A stretch of 24,885 nucleotides of DNA from positions 1 through 24,885 of the IMG/VR virus record IMGVR_UViG_3300044825_002461; one strand, 5' to 3'. The stretch comes from a virus. Below, piece by piece: positions 6,304 through 13,750 of the stretch; positions within the stretch are counted from its first letter, which is position 1; each line of letters opens with the position of its first letter. The notes below the pieces were generated by a model. It was not told where the DNA came from, did not search any database, and saw nothing but the letters and a program-made list of their open reading frames with translations. The position numbers and the translations under genes are program-made.

Positions 6304-8502
6304 TCAAACAGTACCAGCAACTTCTTCAAACGAAACACCCGTTCTGGTAGCAACGAATGTTAGCGTTACATAGTTAATAGATTTGGCAGGTTTCAGGAAA
6401 ATGTCAGCTCTAAATTCATTGTTATCGATAACATCTGGAGTGTTATTTGATGCGTCGCAAATGACTAAGAATCCATAAAGACCGCGTTTTGCTTGGACAT
6501 CACGGAGGTAAGGTTCGACAATATTTCTAAAGTTTGCCCTCGTAATCTCATCATTCAATTCAAATAGTTGAGCTTGAGCACTTCTCTGAAGTGCTTGTTC
6601 AACCGTAAGGAACAGACGACGAACATTAATCCTATCAAAAGCAGAAGCATATCCAAGAGCAGTCTTATCGCCAAATAGAATAATGCCAATACCTGGTTGG
6701 TTGATAATGGAATTAATTCTTTGTGGATAAAGTTGATCTCTTTGTGCTTTGTTTGGATTGTATGCAAGTTTAATTGCGTTGTTTATAATTCCTCTCTGCT
6801 GACCTGCAGGTGAGAACCAAGGATAAGCAACGATAGAAGTTCTAACCATCAATCCAGCAACGTCTGGGTTGCAGGGGATATAACGGAACTTGTTATTAAA
6901 TCTATCATATGTATACTTATAACCAGAATCAAAAACAGCATATGATGAAGATGATAGTGGAGAGAAGAACTCTAAAACGTTATCGGTTTGAGTATCCGAA
7001 TTTGTAATATCCACAACATCTTGTCTATGTGGAGAAATTACTGCAACACAGTCTTTTCTCGAATTAGCAATCGAAATTAAATGATTTGCTTTTGCTTGAG
7101 ACTCAAACTTATTTGCTAATCCCGGACCCATTATCAAATAATCAAGTTCAACCTCATCTTTGTTGGAGAATAAATTATATGAAGTAAACAGATCTCCAAG
7201 AGTCGCTACCATTCCCCCATTATTACTATAATCCTTACCACCAGACAAGTTGTAAGTGACATTACCTAGAGCACTATAAGTTTTGTCCTGAACATCAATG
7301 TTCCAGAGACCTTCACCATTTGTTAATTGGACAAATCCTTCGGAGAATCCTGTCGCAACAACGGGTTCATTTACGTTTAGATCGTCCGATGGATTATCTC
7401 CAGCATAAACATATTTTGAATAGAGTGAAAGATAGTCTTTCCACCAAATTTTCTGTGGCGCATTAACCGCAGAAACTGCATCTTTTGCTTTAGAAATACC
7501 TAGGTGCTTTTCTAAGAGATTACCTTGGATACCAGTAACAGTTCCAGTGTCATCAACAATAACTACGTGAATTTCGTCACTTCTTCCGTTTCTGTTTACT
7601 GCGTATTGGGAAGTTCCTGGTTTTGGTGCAATGGACGACCAAAAAATTGAAGTATTTGAAAGTGTTAAAGTTTGTTCGTTATACCAATCTCTGATTGGAT
7701 CAGATCCAGTATCGATTGTGGAAGAGGTTGTTGCAACTCCGGCACTAGTAACTAGATTGACGATTAAACTACCACCGGTGGAACCAGATCTAAATGATCT
7801 TAGTTGGGACTTTGGTGCATATGTAACTAGTGTCTCTGTTCCACCAGCAGAAACGTTAGAAACAACCTTAACTTCAATTGTACTTACGCCAATTCCAGTA
7901 ATAATTCCCTTTAAGTAACCATTGAAAAGGGAAGTTGATCCATCTCCGGGAGAAGAAACATTAACCAGAGTAGTTGTTACTCCCATTCCAACTTGAGCGC
8001 GTGTAGTAAATGCTGCGCCAACGGTTAGAATTTGGTCTGCTTTATCATCGATAACGCATACCTTCAGATTATTTGCCCAAGAACCTGGAGTTTTTGCTGT
8101 AAAAATGTAATTTGCAATATCATCTGAGAAATTTGCCTCATAATCATCAAAGTTTTTAATCTTGAGTGTTGGTTCCCCTGCGGTAGAAACACCAGATGCG
8201 TTGCGGATAGCATTGGCATTTACTAGATTGTCACCATCTACTCGAACAACTTTAAGAACGCCGCCATATGAAAGGAATGATGATGCGCTCATCCAGTATT
8301 CATATTGCGCATCTGTAGAAATTGGTTTTCCGAAAACATTAATCAGTTCGTTTTCTGTAGTAATGTCGGTCGCATCATCCACGGGACCAATTGCAAAAGG
8401 ACCTGCAATTGCGCCAATATTATCTAAAACATTATCAGCTCTTCCTACAGTTAAATCAACCTCCCTAACTAATACGCCGGGAGATAATTGAGGAGTCGCC
8501 AT
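6304..8502 (-). CDS. 18: Contractile tail sheath protein gp18
   Basis: Sheath subunit that surrounds the tail tube and contracts to drive injection. At 732 residues it is longer than T4 gp18 (659 aa). Conserved parts are the N-terminal LSPGVLVREVDL, GAIAGPFAIGPVDDAT, FGKPISTDAQYEYWMSASSFLSYGG-x-L-x-VVRV, and the C-terminal half with FRYIPCNPDVAGL, GDKTALGYASAFDRINVRRLFL, SNNTPDVIDNNEF and INYVTLTFVATRTG, all alignable by eye with T4 gp18. The central part (about residues 130-330) is the variable, surface-exposed region. The gene has a late promoter at 8544-8537 and GGAG 6 nt ahead of ATG 8502. Confidence 0.97.
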   Translation of the reverse strand: MATPQLSPGVLVREVDLTVGRADNVLDNIGAIAGPFAIGPVDDATDITTENELINVFGKPISTDAQYEYWMSASSFLSYGGVLKVVRVDGDNLVNANAIRNASGVSTAGEPTLKIKNFDDYEANFSDDIANYIFTAKTPGSWANNLKVCVIDDKADQILTVGAAFTTRAQVGMGVTTTLVNVSSPGDGSTSLFNGYLKGIITGIGVSTIEVKVVSNVSAGGTETLVTYAPKSQLRSFRSGSTGGSLIVNLVTSAGVATTSSTIDTGSDPIRDWYNEQTLTLSNTSIFWSSIAPKPGTSQYAVNRNGRSDEIHVVIVDDTGTVTGIQGNLLEKHLGISKAKDAVSAVNAPQKIWWKDYLSLYSKYVYAGDNPSDDLNVNEPVVATGFSEGFVQLTNGEGLWNIDVQDKTYSALGNVTYNLSGGKDYSNNGGMVATLGDLFTSYNLFSNKDEVELDYLIMGPGLANKFESQAKANHLISIANSRKDCVAVISPHRQDVVDITNSDTQTDNVLEFFSPLSSSSYAVFDSGYKYTYDRFNNKFRYIPCNPDVAGLMVRTSIVAYPWFSPAGQQRGIINNAIKLAYNPNKAQRDQLYPQRINSIINQPGIGIILFGDKTALGYASAFDRINVRRLFLTVEQALQRSAQAQLFELNDEITRANFRNIVEPYLRDVQAKRGLYGFLVICDASNNTPDVIDNNEFRADIFLKPAKSINYVTLTFVATRTGVSFEEVAGTV

Positions 8503-8536
8503 GTTTTTCTCCGTAAATCTCAGTTTAACTAAAAAA

Positions 8537-8544
8537 TATTTATT
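8537..8544 (-). promoter_or_regulatory. Late promoter AATAAATA upstream of gp18
   Basis: Seven of eight bases match TATAAATA. It lies in the 81-nt gap between the zinc-finger gene and the sheath gene, 35 nt upstream of ATG 8502. It would drive sheath and, by read-through, tube. Confidence 0.7.
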
Positions 8545-8583
8545 AAAATCATACTTTTCACAGGGGAAACGTGACGTGAATAT

Positions 8584-8814
8584 CTACCAATCGGGATATT
8601 CCCATCTACCAAGAACTTTACTTGTCATCTTACTGGATACAATTCTTTTAATTGTACATTCCTTACACTCATATGAATATGATGATAAAACAGGACCCCT
8701 ATCTTTTCTTGTTCTATAAAAACTGTCTATTAAATTTTTTATTTCTCCACACACTCTGCATTTTCTATCAGTAAGTAGTAAATGCCCCAATAGTATTTGC
8801 TTATCTAAATCCAT
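8584..8814 (-). CDS. Small CxxC...CxxC zinc-finger protein (76 aa)
   Basis: A 76-residue basic protein with two CxxC knuckles at Cys19/Cys22 and Cys50/Cys53, separated by a KNLIDSFYRTRKDRG-type loop and followed by TIKRI. The knuckle pair resembles the zinc ribbon of HNH-like phage proteins, but no HNH catalytic histidines are visible, so nuclease activity should not be assumed. Such short proteins recur in marine phages without known function. ATG 8814 overlaps the gp17 stop by one base (TAATG), implying coupling to the terminase. A GTG 18 nt upstream in frame would give 82 residues but lies inside gp17. Nucleic-acid binding is the most that can be inferred. Confidence 0.7.
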   Translation of the reverse strand: MDLDKQILLGHLLLTDRKCRVCGEIKNLIDSFYRTRKDRGPVLSSYSYECKECTIKRIVSSKMTSKVLGRWEYPDW

Positions 8815-10463
8815 TATGTTAAATAATCCCACATATAAGATCTATCTCCATATTCATCGACATACCATCTGTCCCCATCTCCATCAACAAAACTTGCTTC
8901 ATCTAAACCGTCAGAAATAAATCCAAATGGTGCCATGTCTTGTTCAATTTGATTTTTTTGCTCTTCATATAAACGTTTTCTTACATCTTGATCCGTTAAT
9001 TCCTTAAAATAATCTTGCGCAACTAGCCAAGCATAAATTACCAGACACATTGCCAAGTCGTCGTTGCATCCTTCTTCCGCCTCAAACGAATTATGTTTTT
9101 GAATAAAAGTTGTCAGTTCACTAATAATTTCATAATCATTCAAGTATAACTTGTTTTCCTCTATCATTGTTTTCAGATTTAGGCATCCAACTTTTTTTAC
9201 AGTTTTGGACATTTTAACGCCTAGTTGAGTTTTTTTCCCACTAAATCCTTGTCCAACAATTTGCCCTGCCCTACCTCTCATTGAACACATGAGAAGATTA
9301 TTATATTCTAGATCATACTGCAAAATACTAGCTACCTGATCACCAACATCGTTTACTTCACATAAAATGTATGAATTATTATATGCAACGGCTGTCTCGT
9401 GAATTATACTTGGAAACAGCATAGGTTTGATTTCATTATTCCTATATTTTGCAACTACTCTATGGGGGAACTGAGTAATATCAACCACGGCAAATGCAGA
9501 ATAGTCACTCCCAACTCCTCTCGCAACATCAACTGTAATTAAGTAATCGTGATTTTCCTCCGGATCCACATAAACATCTAAACCAGCACTGCGTGTTTTT
9601 GGATGATCGTAAACTAATGTTCTAAGTTTACTCGGAGCGATGAGAGTATCAACAGAACCTAAAAATTCGCATTCAAACTCTACCTTAAATTGTGATTCGC
9701 TAGTGTTAGCAATTGTTTGCTTTTTCCACTCTTCATCCCTGCCAGGAACTTCACTCCAGTGAACATCAGTAAAGACATATTCATTTTTTCCCTTTTCGGC
9801 ATCGTGCCACATTCGGTAGAAATGATTCATACCATGTGGCGTAGATACGATTATGACTTTTGTTTGTTTACCGGAAGTAATAGTAGGATAAACAGATGCA
9901 AAGAAGGAATCTGCGATATGGTTTGGAACGAAAGCGAATTCATCGAGAAAGAGGATATTGAACGACATGCCTCGGACAGCACTTGCAGATGTAGAAGCAG
10001 CCAGAATCTTTGATCCATTTTCTAACTCCAGTGAACCTTTATTCCAAGATATAATACCCTGCTGCATCCACTTGGGTAGGTTTTCATATGCAGTCTGTAA
10101 CCTATCCAGAAGCTCCCTAGCGGTCGCTGCTTTGTTTGCTAGGATGCCTATGTTAACGTTATCATTAAATACCGCATAGTGAAGCAGGAAAGACACAACA
10201 GTGGTTGACTTGCCAGTCTGTCGTGGCATTTTGCAGATATTAAATCTGTGCTTATGGAAATTATTGATTAATTTTTCCTGAAAATGGTATGGGTTGAAAG
10301 TTTGTAACCCATGATCCAACGTAACAATTTTTACATAATTATTAGCGAAATACACAGGATCTTCCTGGCATTTGACAAACTCCAGAATTTGTTCCTGACT
10401 AAATTCAATTGGAGTATTCGCTTTTTTTAATAGAGGATTACCGAGATAAACATCATTTGGCAT
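8814..10463 (-). CDS. 17: Terminase large subunit gp17 (packaging ATPase/nuclease)
   Basis: Motor that pumps DNA into the prohead through the portal and cuts the concatemer. At 549 residues it is somewhat shorter than T4 gp17 (610 aa). The ATPase domain has Walker A RQTGKST (81-87), Walker B ILFLDEF (170-176, Asp174/Glu175) and the coupling motif STPHG (207-211). The RNase H-like nuclease domain has VDVARG (Asp312), CEVND (Glu369) and CNDDLAM (Asp468/469), matching the three-acid site. All key residues are present and the gene looks intact. ATG 10463 follows the 584-aa gene by 16 nt with a GGTAGG-like ribosome-binding site. In T4 the small subunit gene is directly upstream; here the 584-aa gene lies between. 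Confidence 0.97.
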   Translation of the reverse strand: MPNDVYLGNPLLKKANTPIEFSQEQILEFVKCQEDPVYFANNYVKIVTLDHGLQTFNPYHFQEKLINNFHKHRFNICKMPRQTGKSTTVVSFLLHYAVFNDNVNIGILANKAATARELLDRLQTAYENLPKWMQQGIISWNKGSLELENGSKILAASTSASAVRGMSFNILFLDEFAFVPNHIADSFFASVYPTITSGKQTKVIIVSTPHGMNHFYRMWHDAEKGKNEYVFTDVHWSEVPGRDEEWKKQTIANTSESQFKVEFECEFLGSVDTLIAPSKLRTLVYDHPKTRSAGLDVYVDPEENHDYLITVDVARGVGSDYSAFAVVDITQFPHRVVAKYRNNEIKPMLFPSIIHETAVAYNNSYILCEVNDVGDQVASILQYDLEYNNLLMCSMRGRAGQIVGQGFSGKKTQLGVKMSKTVKKVGCLNLKTMIEENKLYLNDYEIISELTTFIQKHNSFEAEEGCNDDLAMCLVIYAWLVAQDYFKELTDQDVRKRLYEEQKNQIEQDMAPFGFISDGLDEASFVDGDGDRWYVDEYGDRSYMWDYLT

Positions 10464-10479
10464 AACAAAAACCTACCTA

Positions 10480-12234
10480 TTAATTACAATTCCAGCGACG
10501 AAGTGCCTTATTAATTCTTGAATCTGGATCTCTTGCTGTTTCTGCTGAGGTTAATCTCTTTTTCATACCGGACATACGACTACAAAAATTTTTTCTTCTC
10601 TGCGCTCTTTTACCGGATGGATTTTTTTCAGTAACAGCAGTCTGGAGTTTCGAACCTGGATTTTCGCGACGATATGCATTTACTGCTTTTTGACTTAAAC
10701 CATCTGTATTATCCTTACGGTTTACTTTTTGCCAATCTTCATCAACTTCAATTTCTTCTCCCATCATTCCCGTAGGTTTTATATAGTTTTTATTTGACCC
10801 AAGTTTTGCTAAACTACCACCTTGAGGTCCAAATGATTGGATTAGAGGCTGTCCTGGTTGGAGTTCAGAGACTGAATGACTGACTACAATTGATCCGGGA
10901 TAAACTTTTTGCAGTTCATCATTAATCTCTTTGCGAGTTGGAAGTTTGACTTGTGGGAAGAACATTCTGAAAGAATAATACTTTCCTCTCCAAGAAACAA
11001 TAACTGCAATTATATTTCCAGTCTGTGCTTTAATACGTGTTGCTTCTTCTATTTGCGATTTAAATCCCTTAATTGGTTCTGGCTTAATTAAATCTACAAC
11101 TTCAGCAAAAGTATTACCGTCTGCATCTTCAATGGTGGCATCTTCTGCCTTTACGCAGCGATTATACTTTTTACCAAAAAGTTTCTGTGTTCCTTTCTTT
11201 TTATATCCTGGCCAACACTTCATCTCATCCATTATTTTATCAACTATTTTTTCTTCTTGCATTTCTCCACTCATAACATAATCTGCGGCAGTATCAATGT
11301 AATCTGCTGCTTTAGTAATTTTTGATTGTACCCATGCTTCAAGGTTACCCTCACCTTTCCCTATTTTTGCATTAAGTCTCTTTGCTGCATTCATCAAGGT
11401 TCCAAGTTCTGATCTCACCATTGAATATTCTTCATCTTTAACTGAAACTTTATCCCACGCCCTTTCTCCATAAGAGCACTCAGATCTTGATTCTCTTTTA
11501 TTGCATAATGGGCAATATCTTTCTTCTTCGTGCATTATTGCCTCCGACTTAGTTCCCCAATTTGCAGCACCAACTTTACGACACTTAACAAGTGCTCCAG
11601 AAGCATATGCACTTGGCCAGACACTGTATCTTGACTTTACTTTATGGTAACAAGCGTCTTTTTTGCCACTACTTTTGCCTGGTTTATCTTTGACTTCTTG
11701 TAAATCCATTTCTTCAGTTCTAACGTTTGTTGGTTTTGCTGCTCCACTTTTTTGTGGTTGATTTGGATCTTGAATATTCTTTCTACGTCTTGCTGCCTCT
11801 TCTTCATCCTTAGAAAGTGCTCTTTTTATTTTAGAACTTCCGCATTTTGGTGTAGAAGTTTGTCCAGGTTGGCGAGCACAGGGTTTTCCTGCCCACTTAC
11901 CTCCAAGTTGAACCCATCCTTTTTTTCCGTCAGATGATTTTGATTTATTGAACCAATCATGAAGACCTTCATCCCCAGATTTAGTTTCTTCTTTGACATC
12001 TTTAAATTTTTTATGATGCTTTTTGGCATCTGCTTCCATTTTCTTCAATCGAGTGTAGTAATCTGGAATTTCATCAAGATGCTGAAGAGCAATATCTCTT
12101 GCAAGATCGTGATCTTTGGTATGCTCGTGCTCAATGGGTTCTCCCATGTCAAGTTGCCTTTGTATGAAAGAAACATCGAGACGATGCTTCTTTGCAATCT
12201 GTTCAACTGTTTTGTGAGATTTAATATTACCCAT
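10480..12234 (-). CDS. Modular protein of small marine-phage domains (DUF5661/DUF5872/DUF6321-like), 584 aa
   Basis: A string of small modules joined by charged linkers. Residues 1-70 resemble DUF5661 (HEHTKDHDLARDIALQHLDEIPDYYTRL). Residues 90-173 resemble DUF5872 (HDWFNKSKSSDGKKGW, Cys119, Cys131, SGAAKPT). Residues 191-228 hold a two-Cys module (KDACYHKVKSRY...GALVKCRKVGAANWG). Residues 240-325 have CPLC-x8-C and a helical segment LEAWVQSKITKAADYID. Residues 338-362 have a CWPGYKKKGTQ...NRCVK pair. Residues 409-452 repeat the domain of the 106-aa prohead protein. Residues 500-584 resemble DUF6321 (NRKDNTDGLSQKAVNAYRRENPG, ending RRWNCN). Family names are from memory. The N- and C-terminal modules and linkers are strongly basic, so DNA binding or packing in the capsid is plausible but unproven. 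The start is ATG 12234, not the TTG just upstream; a late promoter lies at 12265-12258. Confidence 0.75.
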   Translation of the reverse strand: MGNIKSHKTVEQIAKKHRLDVSFIQRQLDMGEPIEHEHTKDHDLARDIALQHLDEIPDYYTRLKKMEADAKKHHKKFKDVKEETKSGDEGLHDWFNKSKSSDGKKGWVQLGGKWAGKPCARQPGQTSTPKCGSSKIKRALSKDEEEAARRRKNIQDPNQPQKSGAAKPTNVRTEEMDLQEVKDKPGKSSGKKDACYHKVKSRYSVWPSAYASGALVKCRKVGAANWGTKSEAIMHEEERYCPLCNKRESRSECSYGERAWDKVSVKDEEYSMVRSELGTLMNAAKRLNAKIGKGEGNLEAWVQSKITKAADYIDTAADYVMSGEMQEEKIVDKIMDEMKCWPGYKKKGTQKLFGKKYNRCVKAEDATIEDADGNTFAEVVDLIKPEPIKGFKSQIEEATRIKAQTGNIIAVIVSWRGKYYSFRMFFPQVKLPTRKEINDELQKVYPGSIVVSHSVSELQPGQPLIQSFGPQGGSLAKLGSNKNYIKPTGMMGEEIEVDEDWQKVNRKDNTDGLSQKAVNAYRRENPGSKLQTAVTEKNPSGKRAQRRKNFCSRMSGMKKRLTSAETARDPDSRINKALRRWNCN

Positions 12235-12240
12235 CAATAT

Positions 12241-12280
12241 AAAAAAGAACCTTTATGTATTTATTATTCCAAAGGTTCTT
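12241..12280 (-). terminator. Terminator-like hairpin at the end of gp16
   Basis: A perfect 10-bp inverted repeat AAGAACCTTT / AAAGGTTCTT (12280-12271 and 12254-12245) encloses a 16-nt loop and continues into six T residues on the minus strand, the layout of an intrinsic terminator. The stem is AU-rich with three G-C pairs, so it may be weak. Its first arm is the last codons of gp16, and its loop contains the gp16 stop and the AATAAATA promoter of the next gene. Confidence 0.55.
12258..12265 (-). promoter_or_regulatory. Late promoter AATAAATA overlapping the gp16 stop codon
   Basis: Seven of eight bases match TATAAATA. The stop TAA (12266-12264) runs into the octamer (GAA TAA TAAATA). ATG of the 584-aa gene is 24 nt downstream. 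The site lies within the loop of the hairpin at 12280-12245. Confidence 0.65.
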
Positions 12281-12698
12281 GAGTTTGTTGTTTTAGTAGT
12301 TTTGCTAGTTCTGCAGTAGATCCCACAAAAAGTGCATTATTTACTGTTGTTGGACCTTTACCAACTTTTTCTTCTTCAATATCTTTCAATTTCTTTTGCA
12401 AATCCATTAGCTTATCAGTTGCATCTGCAACATTCTTTATCAATTGTCCTGCAACTTCATATGCTCTCGGCATTTCACTCTCTTGCGCTAACTCCAGAAT
12501 ACCGTTAATCGCCTCTTGTCCTTTTTCTATTAAACTATACAGATTTCCTCTGGTGTATTCATAATCTTTTTTTACATCATCTACCGATGAAGAAATACTT
12601 TCAATCTTTGCAATGGGAGATTCCTTTTCAACACGCATTAAATCACTCTCAATGTTAAAGGTTTGGTTTAGATCATCGAATTTTTTTGACATTTTCAT
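12264..12698 (-). CDS. 16: Terminase small subunit gp16
   Basis: Ring-forming regulator of DNA packaging that works with gp17. The 144-residue product is close to T4 gp16 (164 aa) and is almost wholly helical. Its segment YEYTRGNLYSLIEKGQEAINGILELAQESEMPRAYEVAGQLIKNVADATDKLMDLQKK (about 46-105) is typical of the family, with a coiled-coil-like central hairpin and a flexible C-terminus ending VNNALFVGSTAELAKLLKQ. ATG 12698 is 6 nt after the gp15 stop; a second ATG two codons later (12692) is possible. No promoter motif precedes it, so it is probably expressed with gp15. Confidence 0.92.
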   Translation of the reverse strand: MKMSKKFDDLNQTFNIESDLMRVEKESPIAKIESISSSVDDVKKDYEYTRGNLYSLIEKGQEAINGILELAQESEMPRAYEVAGQLIKNVADATDKLMDLQKKLKDIEEEKVGKGPTTVNNALFVGSTAELAKLLKQQTQEPLE

Positions 12699-12704
12699 AT
12701 TCTA

Positions 12705-13706
12705 TCAAGTTAAACTTTCACTAAAACCAAAATCGTCACCCTCTTCAATTAAAGAATTATCTTCAGATGTAATAGACTTGATAGGCGCTCCGGCAAGATG
12801 TGATGTAATTGTCGTACCATCTTTTCCTCTTTCAACCTTAATAACATTACCAGTCTTTTCTTTCACAAGTAATCCTTCACCTTCAAGGTCAATATAAGTA
12901 TTAACAGAAATAGAATTTGCATTATTTACGGTTATACTGGTATCATCTTTTCCAACATCTGTGGACAGATTTGTAACAACAATCCCCGTATAGTTTTTTA
13001 TCGCTCTTGGTTCCACGGAATATACAACTTCTCTTGTTGGGGAGTTTGTATAATCTCCAGAAATATAACCAATAGAACTCTTTTTGACGATATCTCTTGT
13101 CGCAGAAGAAATAGGTCCAAAAAGATATGTTTTCACTGTAAATCTTAAAGTATAAATTAAAACTCTTCTTGTCGTAAAATCTCCCTCATAATCATCCTGC
13201 ATTGTAATATTTTCTAGAATTACGGGAACATCTCTTTTTTCGTTAATTGAATCGACCAACTCAACTGTCATCGTATACGCTGGTTGAAAGTATGGTAAAA
13301 TTTGCTCTACAATTTGAAGAGCGTCATCATTTAGTTTTGACATAATGCTCAATTCAAATTGCATATTATATGGAACTGGAAGATATGATTTTTTTACTTC
13401 TGTCCCATCTGTTGCAGATTTTGCAGTAAAAAATTGTGTGGTTGTGGATTTTCTTGATGCATCATAGGTTAATCCGGTAAATTCAAATGACATTCTCGGC
13501 AATGTAATTTGAACGGGTTTATTTAAATCCGGAGATTGATTAATCCTCGCAAGAAATTTTTGTGTTGGTCCATATGCTAATGGAACTTTAATAGAACTCA
13601 CTACTTGATCTGAGTTATTTTTATGCTTAATCGTTATACTATTGAACAAAGAACCAAAGGAAATTACAGTTCTTCTTAAAATTTCGTTATAAAAATATTC
13701 AAACAT
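12705..13706 (-). CDS. 15: Tail sheath stabiliser / tail completion protein gp15, with C-terminal extension
   Basis: Forms the ring that caps the finished tail and connects it to the neck. Residues 1-200 align by eye with T4 gp15: MFEYFYNEILRR, RISLPRM-like ITLPRMSFEFTGLTYD, and the strongly conserved DDALQIVEQILPYFQP (128-142), then TTRRVLIYTLRFTVKTYLFGP. The 333 residues exceed T4 gp15 (272 aa). The extra C-terminus (about 240-310) contains YIDLEGEGLLVKEKTGNVIKVERGKDGT, a small beta module also seen in the 834-aa baseplate/fibre protein. A GATAAATA motif lies 37 nt upstream of ATG 13706. Confidence 0.95.
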   Translation of the reverse strand: MFEYFYNEILRRTVISFGSLFNSITIKHKNNSDQVVSSIKVPLAYGPTQKFLARINQSPDLNKPVQITLPRMSFEFTGLTYDASRKSTTTQFFTAKSATDGTEVKKSYLPVPYNMQFELSIMSKLNDDALQIVEQILPYFQPAYTMTVELVDSINEKRDVPVILENITMQDDYEGDFTTRRVLIYTLRFTVKTYLFGPISSATRDIVKKSSIGYISGDYTNSPTREVVYSVEPRAIKNYTGIVVTNLSTDVGKDDTSITVNNANSISVNTYIDLEGEGLLVKEKTGNVIKVERGKDGTTITSHLAGAPIKSITSEDNSLIEEGDDFGFSESLT

Positions 13707-13742
13707 ATGACTAACTTACTATTAAAGCCAACTAATAACTAA

Positions 13743-13750
13743 TATTTATC
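13743..13750 (-). promoter_or_regulatory. Late promoter-like GATAAATA overlapping the gp14 stop codon
   Basis: Seven of eight bases match TATAAATA. The gp14 gene ends CCA TGA TAAATA, so the stop TGA (13751-13749) supplies the first two bases. The gp15 ATG is 37 nt downstream. It would drive gp15 and gp16. Confidence 0.6.

Noticed and set aside
8550-8586. Possible terminator after the zinc-finger gene (TTCAC...GTGAA)
   Set aside because: Only a 5-bp stem with a 14-nt loop and no T tract after it.
8584-8814. Calling the zinc-finger protein an HNH homing endonuclease
   Set aside because: The CxxC knuckles are present but the conserved HNH catalytic histidines and asparagine are not visible.
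11959-12282. Plus-strand frame of 107 codons opposite the start of the 584-aa gene and end of gp16
   Set aside because: The composition (Phe/Leu/Ile-rich) is typical of antisense of Lys/Glu-rich coding. It spans a promoter and hairpin and has no start signal.
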